Positions 25,132 to 34,722 of a stretch of 64,000 nucleotides of DNA are shown piece after piece. A program made the position numbers and the translations under genes. Source of the stretch: Neptuniibacter victor (GTDB lineage Bacteria > Pseudomonadota > Gammaproteobacteria > Pseudomonadales > Balneatricaceae); assembly GCA_027943745.1 (NCBI GenBank), contig AP025763.1, positions 3,100,001 through 3,164,000 of the forward strand, given 5' to 3'. The number at the start of each line of letters is the position of its first letter. Within the stretch, counting starts at the first letter, position 1. The notes below the pieces were generated by a model, which saw nothing but the letters and a program-made list of their open reading frames with translations, ran no database searches and was not told the DNA's origin.

Positions 25132-27984
25132 ATGTATTCCATTACCGCTGCACGAACTAGCTCACCTCTTATCACCGTGATGTTTGTTCTTTTTTCTGCT
25201 CTATCCTTGACACTACATGCCTCGGTGGAAAAAAGCCCAATCGATACTAAGCAATATGCAGCGTTCACTCTCGACAACCAGATGAGAGTTTTACTGATAT
25301 CCAATCCATCTACAGATAAAGCAGCAGCATCCATGAATGTTGCCGTAGGCTCTAGCGCCAACCCCAAAGATCGTGCTGGCCTCGCGCACTTTCTTGAACA
25401 TATGCTTTTTCTGGGGACTGAAAAGTATCCCCAAGCAGATGAATACCAAAGCTATATTCGTTCACACGGAGGCGGACATAACGCCTACACCTCCCAAGAA
25501 AATACGAATTACTTTTTCGACGTTACTGCCGATAGCCTAGAGCCCACACTCGATAGATTTGCGCAGTTTTTTATCTCCCCTTTATTCAACGAAAAATATG
25601 TTGATCGTGAACGCCATGCAGTTCATTCCGAATACAAAGCAAAAATCAAAGATGATTATCGCCGAAGCTACGCTGTTACAAAACGCATAATGAACCCTGA
25701 GAACAGCCATAACTGGTTCTCTGTTGGAAATCTAGAGACATTAAGTAATGACGATGATCGCAAAGTACGTAAAGACTTAATCGCTTTTTATAACCAATAT
25801 TACTCTGCCAATATCATGACCTTAGTGGTTTTAGGAAAAGAGTCGCTTACACAACTAGAGGAGATGGTACGCAGTAAATTTTCAGCGGTTCAAAACCGTC
25901 AGGCAACAACATTTGAAACCGCAGCTCCCCTTTTTGTACCGGGCCAATTACCTCAACAATTAAATATCCAAACCGTCAAAGATATTCGCTCCCTTACACT
26001 GACATTTCCCACGTTAGAGTCCCGTTCTAAATGGCAGAAGAAACCCCTCTATTACATCAGCAGCTTGATAGGATACGAAGGTAAGGGCAGCTTACTATCT
26101 TTATTAAAGAATAAAGGATGGGCAACTTCATTATCAGCTTCTCAGGGGCATAATTTATCCTCAGAAGCGAGCTTTATGGTCAACATCCAGCTGACTGAAG
26201 ACGGCGAAAAACACTACTTAGAAGTTGCTCAAACACTGTTTCAATACGTTGAACTAATGAAACAGAAGGGTGTACTTAAATCCCTTTATCTGGAAGAAAA
26301 GCAACTCAGTAATATTGGCTTTCGCTTTCAGGAACAAGCGGAACCTATACACTTAGTCAGCACCTTATCCAGCCAGATGCAACACTACCCGACCGAACAA
26401 GCAATTTCAGCCGATTATCAATTCGAGGCATTTGATTCAGCTCTAATACAACGTTATTTAAACAGTATTCGTCCAGACAACATGCTGCTAAGCCTTAAAT
26501 CCAACAAGCCTCAATCCGCAGCGACTGAACCTTTCTACAACGTTCCTTATGAAGTAAAAGCTTTATCACAGTCCGATCTTGAAAAGCTAGCCGTAACTGA
26601 GATCAGTGCAGAATTAAGCATACGAGAATCCAACCCATTTATTGCGTCGAACCTTGACCTAATCAAGCAGCATGCTCAGTCCAAAATACCGGTGCAGATC
26701 GATAATGAAGACGGGTTCTCACTATGGCATAAAAGCGAAACTGCTTTTAACATCCCTCAAGCAGATCTATATTTCAGCATTCAAACCCCCGTCGCTAATA
26801 ACAGCGCAAAAAATTGGGTACTCAGTAAACTCTATACGGAGATGCTACAAGAGCAGTTAAACGAAACACTTTACGATGCTTATCTTGCGGGTCTTAGTAC
26901 ACAGATCTACCCTCACTTAAAAGGTTTTACTGTTAGACTGTCTGGCTACAATGACAAGCTTGATCTACTGCTGCAAGACGTTATTTATGCAATACAGCAT
27001 CCTGAATTTAAAGAAAATCGTTTCCAAATTTTCAAGCAAAAATACATCGATCGACTTGCAAACTCCTTAAAAGACAAGCCCTATAATCAAACCACCAGCC
27101 GGCTTTACGAATTGCTACTGCCTCAATGGAACAATCAAAGCCAAGAACAAGCGCTCTCAAATCTTAACTTGAATGCTCTCACTCAATTTGCAGATACACT
27201 TTTGGCAACACCAAGCATTAAGGTTTTAACACACGGAAATTTGTCAAAAGAACAGGCGCTTTCAATGGGGGATACGTTAAAAACAGCCCTTCTGAAAGAG
27301 GGTTCGCTACCGTCGCCTAGCGTTAAAGTCACACAGATCCCGAAAGATAGGAAGCTGCAAGAAACCTTAGCGATTAATCATAATGACTCAGCTATCAGCC
27401 TGCTCTTACAAGGTGAAAATAACAGTGTAAAAACACGTGCCGAGCTTTCACTACTATCTGAAATTTTATCAGCTCCTTTTTATAACGAAATCCGTACTGA
27501 AAAGCAGTTAGGGTACATTGTATTTGCAACGCCTCTTCAGATGAACAAAACGCCCGCAATCGCCTTTATTATTCAATCACCAGTGAAAAATGCTGATGAA
27601 TTAGAAAATGAAGTCGATTCCTTTCTCGGTGACTGGAATAACAAAATACAAAAAATCACACCATCAGAACTACGCCAATACAAACGCAGCGTGATATCTC
27701 GTATTACGAAAAAAGACAATAAGCTATCAAGCAGAACTCAGCGCTACTGGAGAGAATTAGATTGGGGAGATACAACGTTTAATACACGGATAAAATTAGC
27801 GAATAGTGTCGAGAATATAAGTTTAGATGAACTGGCTCATTGTTTAGATCAATTACAAACAAGACGCTTAAGTGTCCGTAACAGCGGCACTCCGTTCCTG
27901 CAAGGACAGCCAAAAATTAATGACGAGACGGAAAGCTTATTTTCTCAGCTTAAAAGTCGAGGCATCCACGTGCCAGACGTATAA
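25132..27984 (+). CDS. Pitrilysin/insulinase-like M16 metalloprotease
   Basis: This 950-residue protein has a likely signal peptide (about 12-32, SPLITVMFVLFSALSLTLHA), so it should act in the periplasm. The inverted zinc motif HFLEH (about residue 87, in AGLAHFLEHMLFLGTEKYP) and the downstream glutamate in ERHAVHSEYKAK (about residues 160-171) are those of active M16 enzymes. The SYIRSHGGGHNAYTSQENTNYFFDV block and the C-terminal FYNEIRTEKQLGYIVFATP match pitrilysin (PtrA), which cuts small peptides. The full four-domain M16A length is present. The gene stands alone; a hairpin follows it. Confidence 0.93.
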   Translation: MYSITAARTSSPLITVMFVLFSALSLTLHASVEKSPIDTKQYAAFTLDNQMRVLLISNPSTDKAAASMNVAVGSSANPKDRAGLAHFLEHMLFLGTEKYPQADEYQSYIRSHGGGHNAYTSQENTNYFFDVTADSLEPTLDRFAQFFISPLFNEKYVDRERHAVHSEYKAKIKDDYRRSYAVTKRIMNPENSHNWFSVGNLETLSNDDDRKVRKDLIAFYNQYYSANIMTLVVLGKESLTQLEEMVRSKFSAVQNRQATTFETAAPLFVPGQLPQQLNIQTVKDIRSLTLTFPTLESRSKWQKKPLYYISSLIGYEGKGSLLSLLKNKGWATSLSASQGHNLSSEASFMVNIQLTEDGEKHYLEVAQTLFQYVELMKQKGVLKSLYLEEKQLSNIGFRFQEQAEPIHLVSTLSSQMQHYPTEQAISADYQFEAFDSALIQRYLNSIRPDNMLLSLKSNKPQSAATEPFYNVPYEVKALSQSDLEKLAVTEISAELSIRESNPFIASNLDLIKQHAQSKIPVQIDNEDGFSLWHKSETAFNIPQADLYFSIQTPVANNSAKNWVLSKLYTEMLQEQLNETLYDAYLAGLSTQIYPHLKGFTVRLSGYNDKLDLLLQDVIYAIQHPEFKENRFQIFKQKYIDRLANSLKDKPYNQTTSRLYELLLPQWNNQSQEQALSNLNLNALTQFADTLLATPSIKVLTHGNLSKEQALSMGDTLKTALLKEGSLPSPSVKVTQIPKDRKLQETLAINHNDSAISLLLQGENNSVKTRAELSLLSEILSAPFYNEIRTEKQLGYIVFATPLQMNKTPAIAFIIQSPVKNADELENEVDSFLGDWNNKIQKITPSELRQYKRSVISRITKKDNKLSSRTQRYWRELDWGDTTFNTRIKLANSVENISLDELAHCLDQLQTRRLSVRNSGTPFLQGQPKINDETESLFSQLKSRGIHVPDV

Positions 27985-28011
27985 TCAAACACGACCATGC
28001 AGTTGAATCCC

Positions 28012-28044
28012 CTCTAGTGGTATTTGCGGTAAATATCACTAGAG
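28012..28044. repeat. Long hairpin between convergent genes, no U tract
   Basis: CTCTAGTGGTATTT (28012-28025) and AAATATCACTAGAG (28031-28044) form a 14-base stem with one G-U pair and a five-base loop. It is bounded by AAAAAC on the right and GG on the left, so neither strand has the T run of a classic terminator. It lies between the M16 protease gene and the exported unknown. Confidence 0.6.
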
Positions 28045-28071
28045 AAAAACACATAACCAAGTCAAAAAAAC

Positions 28072-28536
28072 TTAAGGGTTGATGATTTTTCGCTTTTTTT
28101 GCTGTGCTTCGATCGGTCTAAAATAAACAGAATCAGTTTCTTTTGGTTTAACTAATGCTTCGCATCCCTGGCCTAATAAAAAACAGCGGGCCTTTTGTTC
28201 ATCTTTGCCGATCTGAACAAATATTTTATCCTCCCCTTTTAAAGGAGGACGCTTAGGCTTTCCAACCGGCACCTCATTCACTAGCGGCTCAGTGAAGGGA
28301 ATAACGACAGGTTCTGGTAGGTTATCAGGCAGATCTTGAGGTGTAATTTCCTGCATCCGCTCTTTATCAAAAGTCCCCCTCCGCCAATCTTTATAAGCGG
28401 TTTCACCATCAACCGTACCGTAAAAATACCCCTTTGGCGCAGTAACCTCATATTCTATAGGCACAATAACCTCCTCGGCATACAGCCAAGTAGGTATCAA
28501 AAAAAAGCAACAAACTAGCCTATTAATAGGCTTCAT
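28072..28536 (-). CDS. Exported protein of unknown function
   Basis: This is a 154-residue protein with a clear signal peptide (MKPINRLVCCFFLIPTWLYAEE). The mature part is proline-rich (PDNLPEPVVIPFTEP and VGKPKRPPLKGED) and has an isolated cysteine pair (ARCFLLGQGCEALV) that could form a disulfide. I do not recognise a family. ATG 28536 lies inside the end of sbcB (14-base overlap) with GGAAGAG seven bases upstream, so it is translationally linked to sbcB. A functional link to exonuclease I seems unlikely given the export signal. Confidence 0.7.
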   Translation of the reverse strand: MKPINRLVCCFFLIPTWLYAEEVIVPIEYEVTAPKGYFYGTVDGETAYKDWRRGTFDKERMQEITPQDLPDNLPEPVVIPFTEPLVNEVPVGKPKRPPLKGEDKIFVQIGKDEQKARCFLLGQGCEALVKPKETDSVYFRPIEAQQKKRKIINP

Positions 28537-29989
28537 CAAAAGGCTCTTCCATTGGATAAATTGCCTCCGCATAAACTGCTAGCTCTTCTAGTATATGACG
28601 TTTACTCTCTGCCAGATCGGGCTGTGAGTACAACTCATTAAGACGTTGATAGAACACCTCCATCGTTAAATGACCGTTCTCACCCTTTATAAGCTTTCGT
28701 CTGCGATACTCTTCCCATTGCATCTGCTCATCATGGCTTAAAACCGATGGGCAATTCCGGGCTTTATAACGCAGCAGCATCTCTTCTAAACGTACGTCCT
28801 GAAACGGAAGATCGATCTCAGCTAACTCAACCGGATTAGCACTTCTAACTTGATCCATAAGTTTCTTATCAGTAGCCGAGAAAAACCCACCGCTATAAAG
28901 CATCATATCTGGATCAGATTCTGCTTCAAAAGGGCTCTCACTATAGATATCGGCAATTTTAGCGGAAAGACCAGTAAAACTTCGTATCATCTGCAAATGC
29001 GCTCGACACGTATCACCATCGATCTGCAAACGTGCTGCCTCATCCTTATTTAACATCCCTGCAGGCGCGATAATCGGACATTTATTCACATGTACCTGTT
29101 TTAACGCAATTTTAGGGTCACTTTCGGCAAGTTCAGTATGCTTCGTATAAAGTAATCGTCGAATCTCCTCCACCGACAAATTCATCAACGGCTCTGGGCT
29201 ATAACGTAGATCCCAAACCAGCACGCCATTTTTATTAATAGGGTTCGTCGCTAACGGAGCTACAATAGCTGCATTGCCTAACTCTACGGGGTAACGTGAT
29301 GAAACATGCAAAACAGGTTTATGCGAAATAGAATCTAATTGCGCTTGAATCGCCTGTTTGGAGCGATTCTTTTGAATATATTCAAATAACTTAGGTTGTC
29401 GATCTCGAACTAATTTGGCGATCTCAATGGTTGCATAAACATCTGACATCGCATCATGAGCATTACCATGGTCAATATTATTCGCGGCGGTAAGGTCCTC
29501 TAATCGCAGGCTAGGCGATCCATCAGCGTAAACAGGCCAATTAATGCCTTCCGGACGAAGTGAACGAGTCAAACGCAACATATCAATAATATCCCAGCGA
29601 GAGCAGCCGTTTTGCCACTCCCTTGCATAGGGATCATGGAAGTTACGATAGAGACCATACCGAGTGACTTCATCATCAAATCTAATGCTATTGTAGCCAA
29701 CTCCACATGTACCAGGGCGCCCCAACTGTTCAATTATTTGATTAAAAAAGTCAGCCTCGCAAACACCTTCTTCAACCGCTTTCTGCGGTGTAATTCCCGT
29801 AATCAAGCTAGCCTCTGGATGGGGCAACTGATCATCGCTTGGCTTACAATAAAACATCACAGGGTCGTCAATAACATTTAGATTTTCATCCGTACGAACC
29901 CCTGCAAACTGAACGGGCCAATCGCGCTTTGGATCCGCTCCAAATGTTTCATAATCGTGCCAAAAAAATGTCAAAGGCGCCTTAGCCAT
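28523..29989 (-). CDS. sbcB: Exodeoxyribonuclease I
   Basis: Exonuclease I digests single-stranded DNA 3' to 5' in recombination and mismatch repair. The 488 residues show the DEDDh exonuclease domain: FFWHDYETFGADP with the first acidic pair, GYNSIRFDDEVTRY, and HGNAHDAMSDVYATIEIAKL with the late His-Asp. The SH3-like and helical C-terminal parts specific to SbcB follow (about 200-480, including CPIIAPAGML and LLRYKARNCPSVLS). ATG 29989 with AAGGA six bases upstream is chosen; the frame extends five codons further. Confidence 0.95.
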   Translation of the reverse strand: MAKAPLTFFWHDYETFGADPKRDWPVQFAGVRTDENLNVIDDPVMFYCKPSDDQLPHPEASLITGITPQKAVEEGVCEADFFNQIIEQLGRPGTCGVGYNSIRFDDEVTRYGLYRNFHDPYAREWQNGCSRWDIIDMLRLTRSLRPEGINWPVYADGSPSLRLEDLTAANNIDHGNAHDAMSDVYATIEIAKLVRDRQPKLFEYIQKNRSKQAIQAQLDSISHKPVLHVSSRYPVELGNAAIVAPLATNPINKNGVLVWDLRYSPEPLMNLSVEEIRRLLYTKHTELAESDPKIALKQVHVNKCPIIAPAGMLNKDEAARLQIDGDTCRAHLQMIRSFTGLSAKIADIYSESPFEAESDPDMMLYSGGFFSATDKKLMDQVRSANPVELAEIDLPFQDVRLEEMLLRYKARNCPSVLSHDEQMQWEEYRRRKLIKGENGHLTMEVFYQRLNELYSQPDLAESKRHILEELAVYAEAIYPMEEPFDEAY

Positions 29990-30117
29990 AAAGTATCCTT
30001 GCAAAACCAGTTAAACTGATAGATAAAATGTGGGTATAGAAGTGTGTTTAATGAGGAATATAAGAACTTAAGCCACTCCTTACACCAGATTAACATTTCA
30101 CTGCTAAGGGTTCACCC

Positions 30118-30543
30118 ATGTCTCATGATCAGGAAGTAATTAGTAAAACCTGTCCCTGCGGTTCCGGGAAACCATTCGCTTACTGCTGCGAGCCATTTGT
30201 TCAAGGACAGAAACCGGCTCCCACCGCCGAAGCACTTATGCGATCACGATATACCGCTTTTGCACTTGGAGCGATTGATTATCTTATCGACACCACCGCC
30301 CCCGAAAAACGGGGCGAAGACGATGCAGAAATACTAGCCGACCAAGTTAAATACACCAACTGGACTGGACTAAGCATACTGAGCACTGAGCAAGGCGGTC
30401 GTTCAGATGAGCTAGGCTGCGTAGAGTTTGAAGCCGCATTTGAGACCGAAGATCAAGCGGGCACCCTTTATGAAAAATCAAATTTCCGCAAAGAAAATAA
30501 CTATTGGCTATATGTTGATGGCGAGGTCGAAATCAGAACTTAA
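30118..30543 (+). CDS. ychJ: YchJ/UPF0225 family SEC-C motif protein
   Basis: This 141-residue protein begins with a zinc-binding SEC-C motif (CPCGSGKPFAYCCEPF, residues 12-27), followed by PTAEALMRSRYTAFALGAIDYLIDTT and the NTF2-like beta domain (CVEFEAAFE, LYEKSNFRKENNYWLYVDGE), as in E. coli YchJ. It lacks the second C-terminal SEC-C found in some members. Function is unknown. It is divergent from sbcB, 128 bases away. Confidence 0.88.
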   Translation: MSHDQEVISKTCPCGSGKPFAYCCEPFVQGQKPAPTAEALMRSRYTAFALGAIDYLIDTTAPEKRGEDDAEILADQVKYTNWTGLSILSTEQGGRSDELGCVEFEAAFETEDQAGTLYEKSNFRKENNYWLYVDGEVEIRT

Positions 30544-30565
30544 GCCGAAATAATTGCGCCTGTCA

Positions 30566-30607
30566 CTCTCACTGTAGAACTAGAACCGTTTACAGTGAGA
30601 GCCTTTT
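30566..30607 (+). terminator. Hairpin after ychJ
   Basis: CTCTCACTGTA (30566-30576) pairs perfectly with TACAGTGAGAG (30591-30601) around a 14-base loop and is followed by CCTTTTAA. It is a likely intrinsic terminator, although the loop is long. Confidence 0.7.
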
Positions 30608-30737
30608 AACTATTAAAGATTTTCATCCAAAGAACTAAGAAAGCCTCAAGGCCACGTATACTGGCTATTACGAACCTCTATTTGTTAAAAATCCTTCACT
30701 AAAAACCGTTCAAATACATATTCGGCTAATGTCAACG

Positions 30738-30766
30738 CTGTCAGAAAACGAATTCTACGTTAGAAT
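30738..30766 (+). promoter_or_regulatory. Candidate promoter of the DUF349 gene
   Basis: CTGTCA (30738-30743) and TAGAAT (30761-30766) are 17 bp apart and lie about 70 bases before the start codon. The -10 forms the right half of the inverted repeat ATTCTA-CGT-TAGAAT (30752-30766), which might be an operator. Confidence 0.45.
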
Positions 30767-30837
30767 ATGTGCCCTTAAAGGCAGCGCTCGCTCCAACTTA
30801 CTTTATATGCACCGTTGCCAAACATGTTTAGGAAGTT

Positions 30838-33690
30838 ATGTTAGCAAGATTTTTTAAGCCCAACTGGCAACACAGCAAATCAGAAAAACGCATCAAAGCA
30901 ATTTCTAAACTGCGCCTTTCTGATCCCCAAACACAATCAATTCTGTGCCAACTCGCATTGGAAGATAAGGATGAACTTGTCCGTCTTGCCGCTACAGAAA
31001 AGCTAAACGTATTAAGCTTACTGGTCAAAATCAGCAAACAGGATTCATCTGAAAACATCCAGCAGCAAGCACTACATCGCATTAGTCAGATACTCTTATG
31101 CAAAGATGACCAAAGCGACCTTAAAGACAAGCTTACTGCACTAACATCACTTCAAGATAGCAACCTATTAACCCACTTAGTACTTAATAGTGGCCAAGAA
31201 GAAATTAGGCTTCAGGCGATCTCTCAACTCTCCGATAACTACAGCCTTGCTGTCATCTCAGAAAAAAGCCAACGGGCCGCTGACCGAGTTCAAGCAACGC
31301 AGCGCATAACCTGTACAGATACACTTGAAAAGCTTTGCAAGACAGCGCGCAATAAAGATAAAGGCGTTTTTAAAGCAGCTAGAGATAAATTGCATATTAT
31401 TCGAGAGAATGAAGCACAAAAGCAGGCGATTGATAAGGCGATTCAACAGTTTATTGAAAGCATCAATAAACACGGTGACAATAAATTCTTTCCATTATTC
31501 GCAGCCAAGCTATCTGCTCTCGAAAATGAGTGGGACAACTTATCTCAACATGCTACATCTGAAGATAAACAGGCTTATCAGGCCGCTTATCTTCGCTGCA
31601 AAGAGGTCATTGCCCAGGAAGAGACCCGATTACAAAAACAGGCAGAGCAAGAAGCCTTTAAGCAACAACAGATCGCTAAAAGTCATCAATTATATTCTGA
31701 ACTATGCGTTTTAAAAGAAACCACTGGCGATGAGATTACCGATCAAGCGCAGCTCGTTACTATTGAGCAAGCACTATCCAGCCTCTGCGAACAATGGAAC
31801 GCCGTAAGCCAGTACAGTGCAAAATCTGAATATATTAATTTCAAAAACATTACTTCTCAGATAGAAAGTTTTTTAACAAGCTACAATCTCCTATTGAATT
31901 CAGCTGAGCAACTCAATCAATTACAACAAAATTGCGCGCCCCAAGAATCATCATCTGACGCACTGATAAAGCCTGTCAAAGCTGCGCGACAATTTATAAA
32001 AAAACTGAATTGGCCTAAAGGGCTCAACAAACCGGCTCAGTTAGAAGCACTCGAGAATACGATTACCATTGCCCAGAAAAGGATTGATCAAAAAGGCAAC
32101 CGCCTCAACCAGCTTCAACAAGACTACCGATCTTTACTGGACGATCTGAATAAATCGATCAAACAAGGTGAAATCAAATCCGCCGATAAACAAATTAAGA
32201 AAGCGGAGCAGATTAGCAAACGTCTTAACGGTAGTTTGCCGCAAGAGCTTGAACACCGCGCAAAATTACTAGGCGCCGAACTGCAAGAGATGAGGGATTG
32301 GCAAGCTTATGCCGTAGCTCCCAAGAAAGAAACCTTATGCCAAGAGATGGAGGCCCTTTCGGAATCATCTCTTCCCGTGCAAGAGCTTGCCAACCAAGTA
32401 CGTAAAGTACAAAAAGAGTGGAAGCTACTCGACGCTACAGATTCTGTTCATTCTCAACAACTTTGGAAGCGTTTCAAGAAAGCATCCGACGCGGCTTACG
32501 CACCTTGCGACAAACACTTTTCAGAACAACGAGAGTTGCGCCAATCAAACCTCCAACGTCGAAAAGAGATCTGCATCAATCTAGAAAGCTTGCAAGTACC
32601 CAACAACAGTGCAGCAGATGAGTGGAAGCTATACGAAGAACAAATACGTCAGGCTAAACACGACTGGCGCTCATACTCTCCTGTTGATCGCGCCCCTGGC
32701 AAAAAGCTACAAGCACGGCTTGATGAAGTCCTCTTATCCTGTGAAGAGCCTCTGAAGGCATTCAGAAGCGAAAACGCTACCACCAAACAGCGCCTAATTG
32801 AGGAAAGCAAGCAACTATTGCTATCAAGCGACCTAGCCTCGGCGACCGAGACAGTCAAAGAATTACAAAAAGAGTGGAAAGAGACTGGACCCGCGCCTAG
32901 AAACCAGGAGCGTAAGTTATGGAATCAATTTAGAGAAAATTGCAGCCAAATATTTGAAGCGTTCTATGCAGGCAAACAACCCTGCGCGGTGACTAATACG
33001 ATCCAACCCTCTCTCGACAATGCCTGTTCTGAGCTTAATCATATGCTAGCAACAACATGCAGCATGAAATTATTGGAAGAGAAAACAGATCTTGCGTTAT
33101 CTCTCATCTCAGAACTTGAAAGCCAAAACGCTTTAATTAAAACGTCTGATAAAGAGACAATCAAAGCAGCATCAGATTATCTTGCACAATTACAAGAACA
33201 GCTTCACCAGTTCCAAACAGAGCCTTATCAAGCGTTTTACAGAAAAGCTAATCTTTGCCAACAACTAGAACACGCCATTCTCGACCAGTGCGTTTCTGAT
33301 CACTTAGACAATATCCAGCAAGCCTGGTCACTTGAAAACGCATCGGAGCATCCGCTGAGTGATTCAATGTCAGATCGCTACGCCACACTACTAGAAATAG
33401 CAAAGGCTCCAGAAGCCCTTGATTCGCTTATAAACGAGCAAGAGCAACGCCTAAGGCAGATTTGCATCCGCCTTGAGATCGCATCATCTCAGCCCTCTCC
33501 GGCTGAGGATCAAGCCCTTAGAATGGAATACCAAATGGAACGCCTGCAACAGGCACTGGCCGAGCAACAGCAAGCCTTTGATCTAGCCGAAATAAAACAG
33601 TTAGAGCACGAATGGCTTTGCATCCCGTTTGCCGCATATTTCGAAGACTTTAATGATCGATTCGAAAGCAAACTTGAAAATATTTTTTAA
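30838..33690 (+). CDS. DUF349 repeat protein
   Basis: This is a 950-residue, strongly helical cytoplasmic protein. The first part (about 15-200) is HEAT-like (KRIKAISKLRLSDPQTQSILCQLALEDKDELVRLAATEKL). Charged coiled coil and DUF349 units follow, best seen as EWKLLDATDSVHSQQLWKRFKKASDAAYAPCDKHF (about 520-560), HDWRSYSPVDRAPGKKLQARL and KEWKETGPAPRNQERKLWNQFRENCSQIFEAF (about 675-710). DUF349 proteins are common in gammaproteobacteria and of unsettled function; the repeat unit resembles coiled helical pairs that could bind nucleic acid or ribosomes. The gene is a single unit with its own terminator. Confidence 0.88.
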   Translation: MLARFFKPNWQHSKSEKRIKAISKLRLSDPQTQSILCQLALEDKDELVRLAATEKLNVLSLLVKISKQDSSENIQQQALHRISQILLCKDDQSDLKDKLTALTSLQDSNLLTHLVLNSGQEEIRLQAISQLSDNYSLAVISEKSQRAADRVQATQRITCTDTLEKLCKTARNKDKGVFKAARDKLHIIRENEAQKQAIDKAIQQFIESINKHGDNKFFPLFAAKLSALENEWDNLSQHATSEDKQAYQAAYLRCKEVIAQEETRLQKQAEQEAFKQQQIAKSHQLYSELCVLKETTGDEITDQAQLVTIEQALSSLCEQWNAVSQYSAKSEYINFKNITSQIESFLTSYNLLLNSAEQLNQLQQNCAPQESSSDALIKPVKAARQFIKKLNWPKGLNKPAQLEALENTITIAQKRIDQKGNRLNQLQQDYRSLLDDLNKSIKQGEIKSADKQIKKAEQISKRLNGSLPQELEHRAKLLGAELQEMRDWQAYAVAPKKETLCQEMEALSESSLPVQELANQVRKVQKEWKLLDATDSVHSQQLWKRFKKASDAAYAPCDKHFSEQRELRQSNLQRRKEICINLESLQVPNNSAADEWKLYEEQIRQAKHDWRSYSPVDRAPGKKLQARLDEVLLSCEEPLKAFRSENATTKQRLIEESKQLLLSSDLASATETVKELQKEWKETGPAPRNQERKLWNQFRENCSQIFEAFYAGKQPCAVTNTIQPSLDNACSELNHMLATTCSMKLLEEKTDLALSLISELESQNALIKTSDKETIKAASDYLAQLQEQLHQFQTEPYQAFYRKANLCQQLEHAILDQCVSDHLDNIQQAWSLENASEHPLSDSMSDRYATLLEIAKAPEALDSLINEQEQRLRQICIRLEIASSQPSPAEDQALRMEYQMERLQQALAEQQQAFDLAEIKQLEHEWLCIPFAAYFEDFNDRFESKLENIF

Positions 33691-33715
33691 GAAAAGGCAC
33701 TAAGTTTTAGTTACA

Positions 33716-33741
33716 AAAAAACCCGCGAAAGCGGGTTTTTT
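33716..33741. terminator. Bidirectional intrinsic terminator
   Basis: AAAAAACCCGC (33716-33726) pairs with GCGGGTTTTTT (33731-33741) around a GAAA tetraloop, between the DUF349 gene and convergent phaB. Confidence 0.95.
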
Positions 33742-33759
33742 ATATCTAATCACGATCAA

Positions 33760-34509
33760 TTAAGACATGTGTAAACCACCGTTTACAGACATGTCAGCAC
33801 CCGTGATATAACCTGATTCATCATCGCATAAGAAATTACACATACGCCCGATCTCTTCAGGGGTACCAAAACGGCCTACAGGGATGCCTGCGCAGATTTG
33901 ATCCTGAATCTCTTGAGCAATCTTAGCGACCATCGCCGTTTTAATATAGCCTGGTGATACAGTATTAACGGTAACACCTTTGCGCGCTACTTCCTGAGCA
34001 AGCGCTTTAGTAAAGCCATGAATACCCGCTTTCGCAGCTGAGTAGTTACACTGACCAAACTGACCTTTCTGGGCATTTACCGAGGATATATTGATAATAC
34101 GTCCCCACCCCTTATCGATCATTCCATTGATAACCAGACGCGTCATATGGAACATAGAGTCAAGGTTAGCACTCATAACCTCATCCCACTGCTCCCAGCT
34201 CATTTTCTTAAACTGACCATCGCGAGTGATACCGGCATTGTTGATTAGAATATCAACACTACCACCAGTTAGCTCTTCGACAGTTGCAATACACTGTGCA
34301 CAAGACTCTGCACTTGTTACATCACCATAAGAAACTAAAATATCATAACCATCTTTTTTCTGTTCTTCTTGCCATGCCTTGGCTTTATCGTGGTTGCCTC
34401 CGCTGTTATAGCCGGCTACAACGCGAAAACCTTCATCTGCCAATGTGCGGCAAATTGCAGTACCTAAACCACCAGTACCACCAGTCACGAGTGCAATTTT
34501 CTGACTCAT
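33760..34509 (-). CDS. phaB: NADPH-dependent acetoacetyl-CoA reductase (PhaB-type SDR)
   Basis: This is a short-chain dehydrogenase of 249 residues: cofactor loop TGGTGGLGTAI (about 9-19), NNAGITRD, the catalytic Ser in NISSVNAQKGQFGQ, and the Tyr and Lys in NYSAAKAG. The NAQKGQFGQ and SPGYIKTAMV blocks are the PhaB type, which reduces acetoacetyl-CoA to 3-hydroxybutyryl-CoA for polyhydroxyalkanoate storage. FabG-like 3-oxoacyl-ACP reductase is the alternative. No phaA or phaC gene is in this window. ATG 34509 is preferred over ATG 34515 because AAGGGG then lies six bases upstream. Confidence 0.87.
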   Translation of the reverse strand: MSQKIALVTGGTGGLGTAICRTLADEGFRVVAGYNSGGNHDKAKAWQEEQKKDGYDILVSYGDVTSAESCAQCIATVEELTGGSVDILINNAGITRDGQFKKMSWEQWDEVMSANLDSMFHMTRLVINGMIDKGWGRIINISSVNAQKGQFGQCNYSAAKAGIHGFTKALAQEVARKGVTVNTVSPGYIKTAMVAKIAQEIQDQICAGIPVGRFGTPEEIGRMCNFLCDDESGYITGADMSVNGGLHMS

Positions 34510-34722
34510 GCTCATCCCCTTAATAATTATCTATTTGCTTGTTTGGGTGTTCGGTTTTTTTAATTATCTTTACGGTCAATTCCTTGGCCTTTCCTCGATC
34601 ATAATGCCATCCGTTCCCAGATATTAATATGACTTTGGTTGAAGAACTAAAGCATAAGAGATCGCTGTTAAAGTCTCATGACAGGGATTCAAGCCCAGCA
34701 CCATAACTGTGCAACCGCAGCA

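Larger units (their letters stand above)
30544..30837. other. Intergenic region with terminator and promoter-like sequence
   Basis: This nearly 300-base gap has no gene. Its left end holds the hairpin behind ychJ. The rest is AT-rich, and at 30738-30766 it has a promoter-like pair, given separately. Confidence 0.5.

Noticed and set aside
31325-31714. Open frame of 129 codons on the plus strand
   Set aside because: It is a shifted-frame shadow inside the DUF349 gene with basic, low-information sequence.
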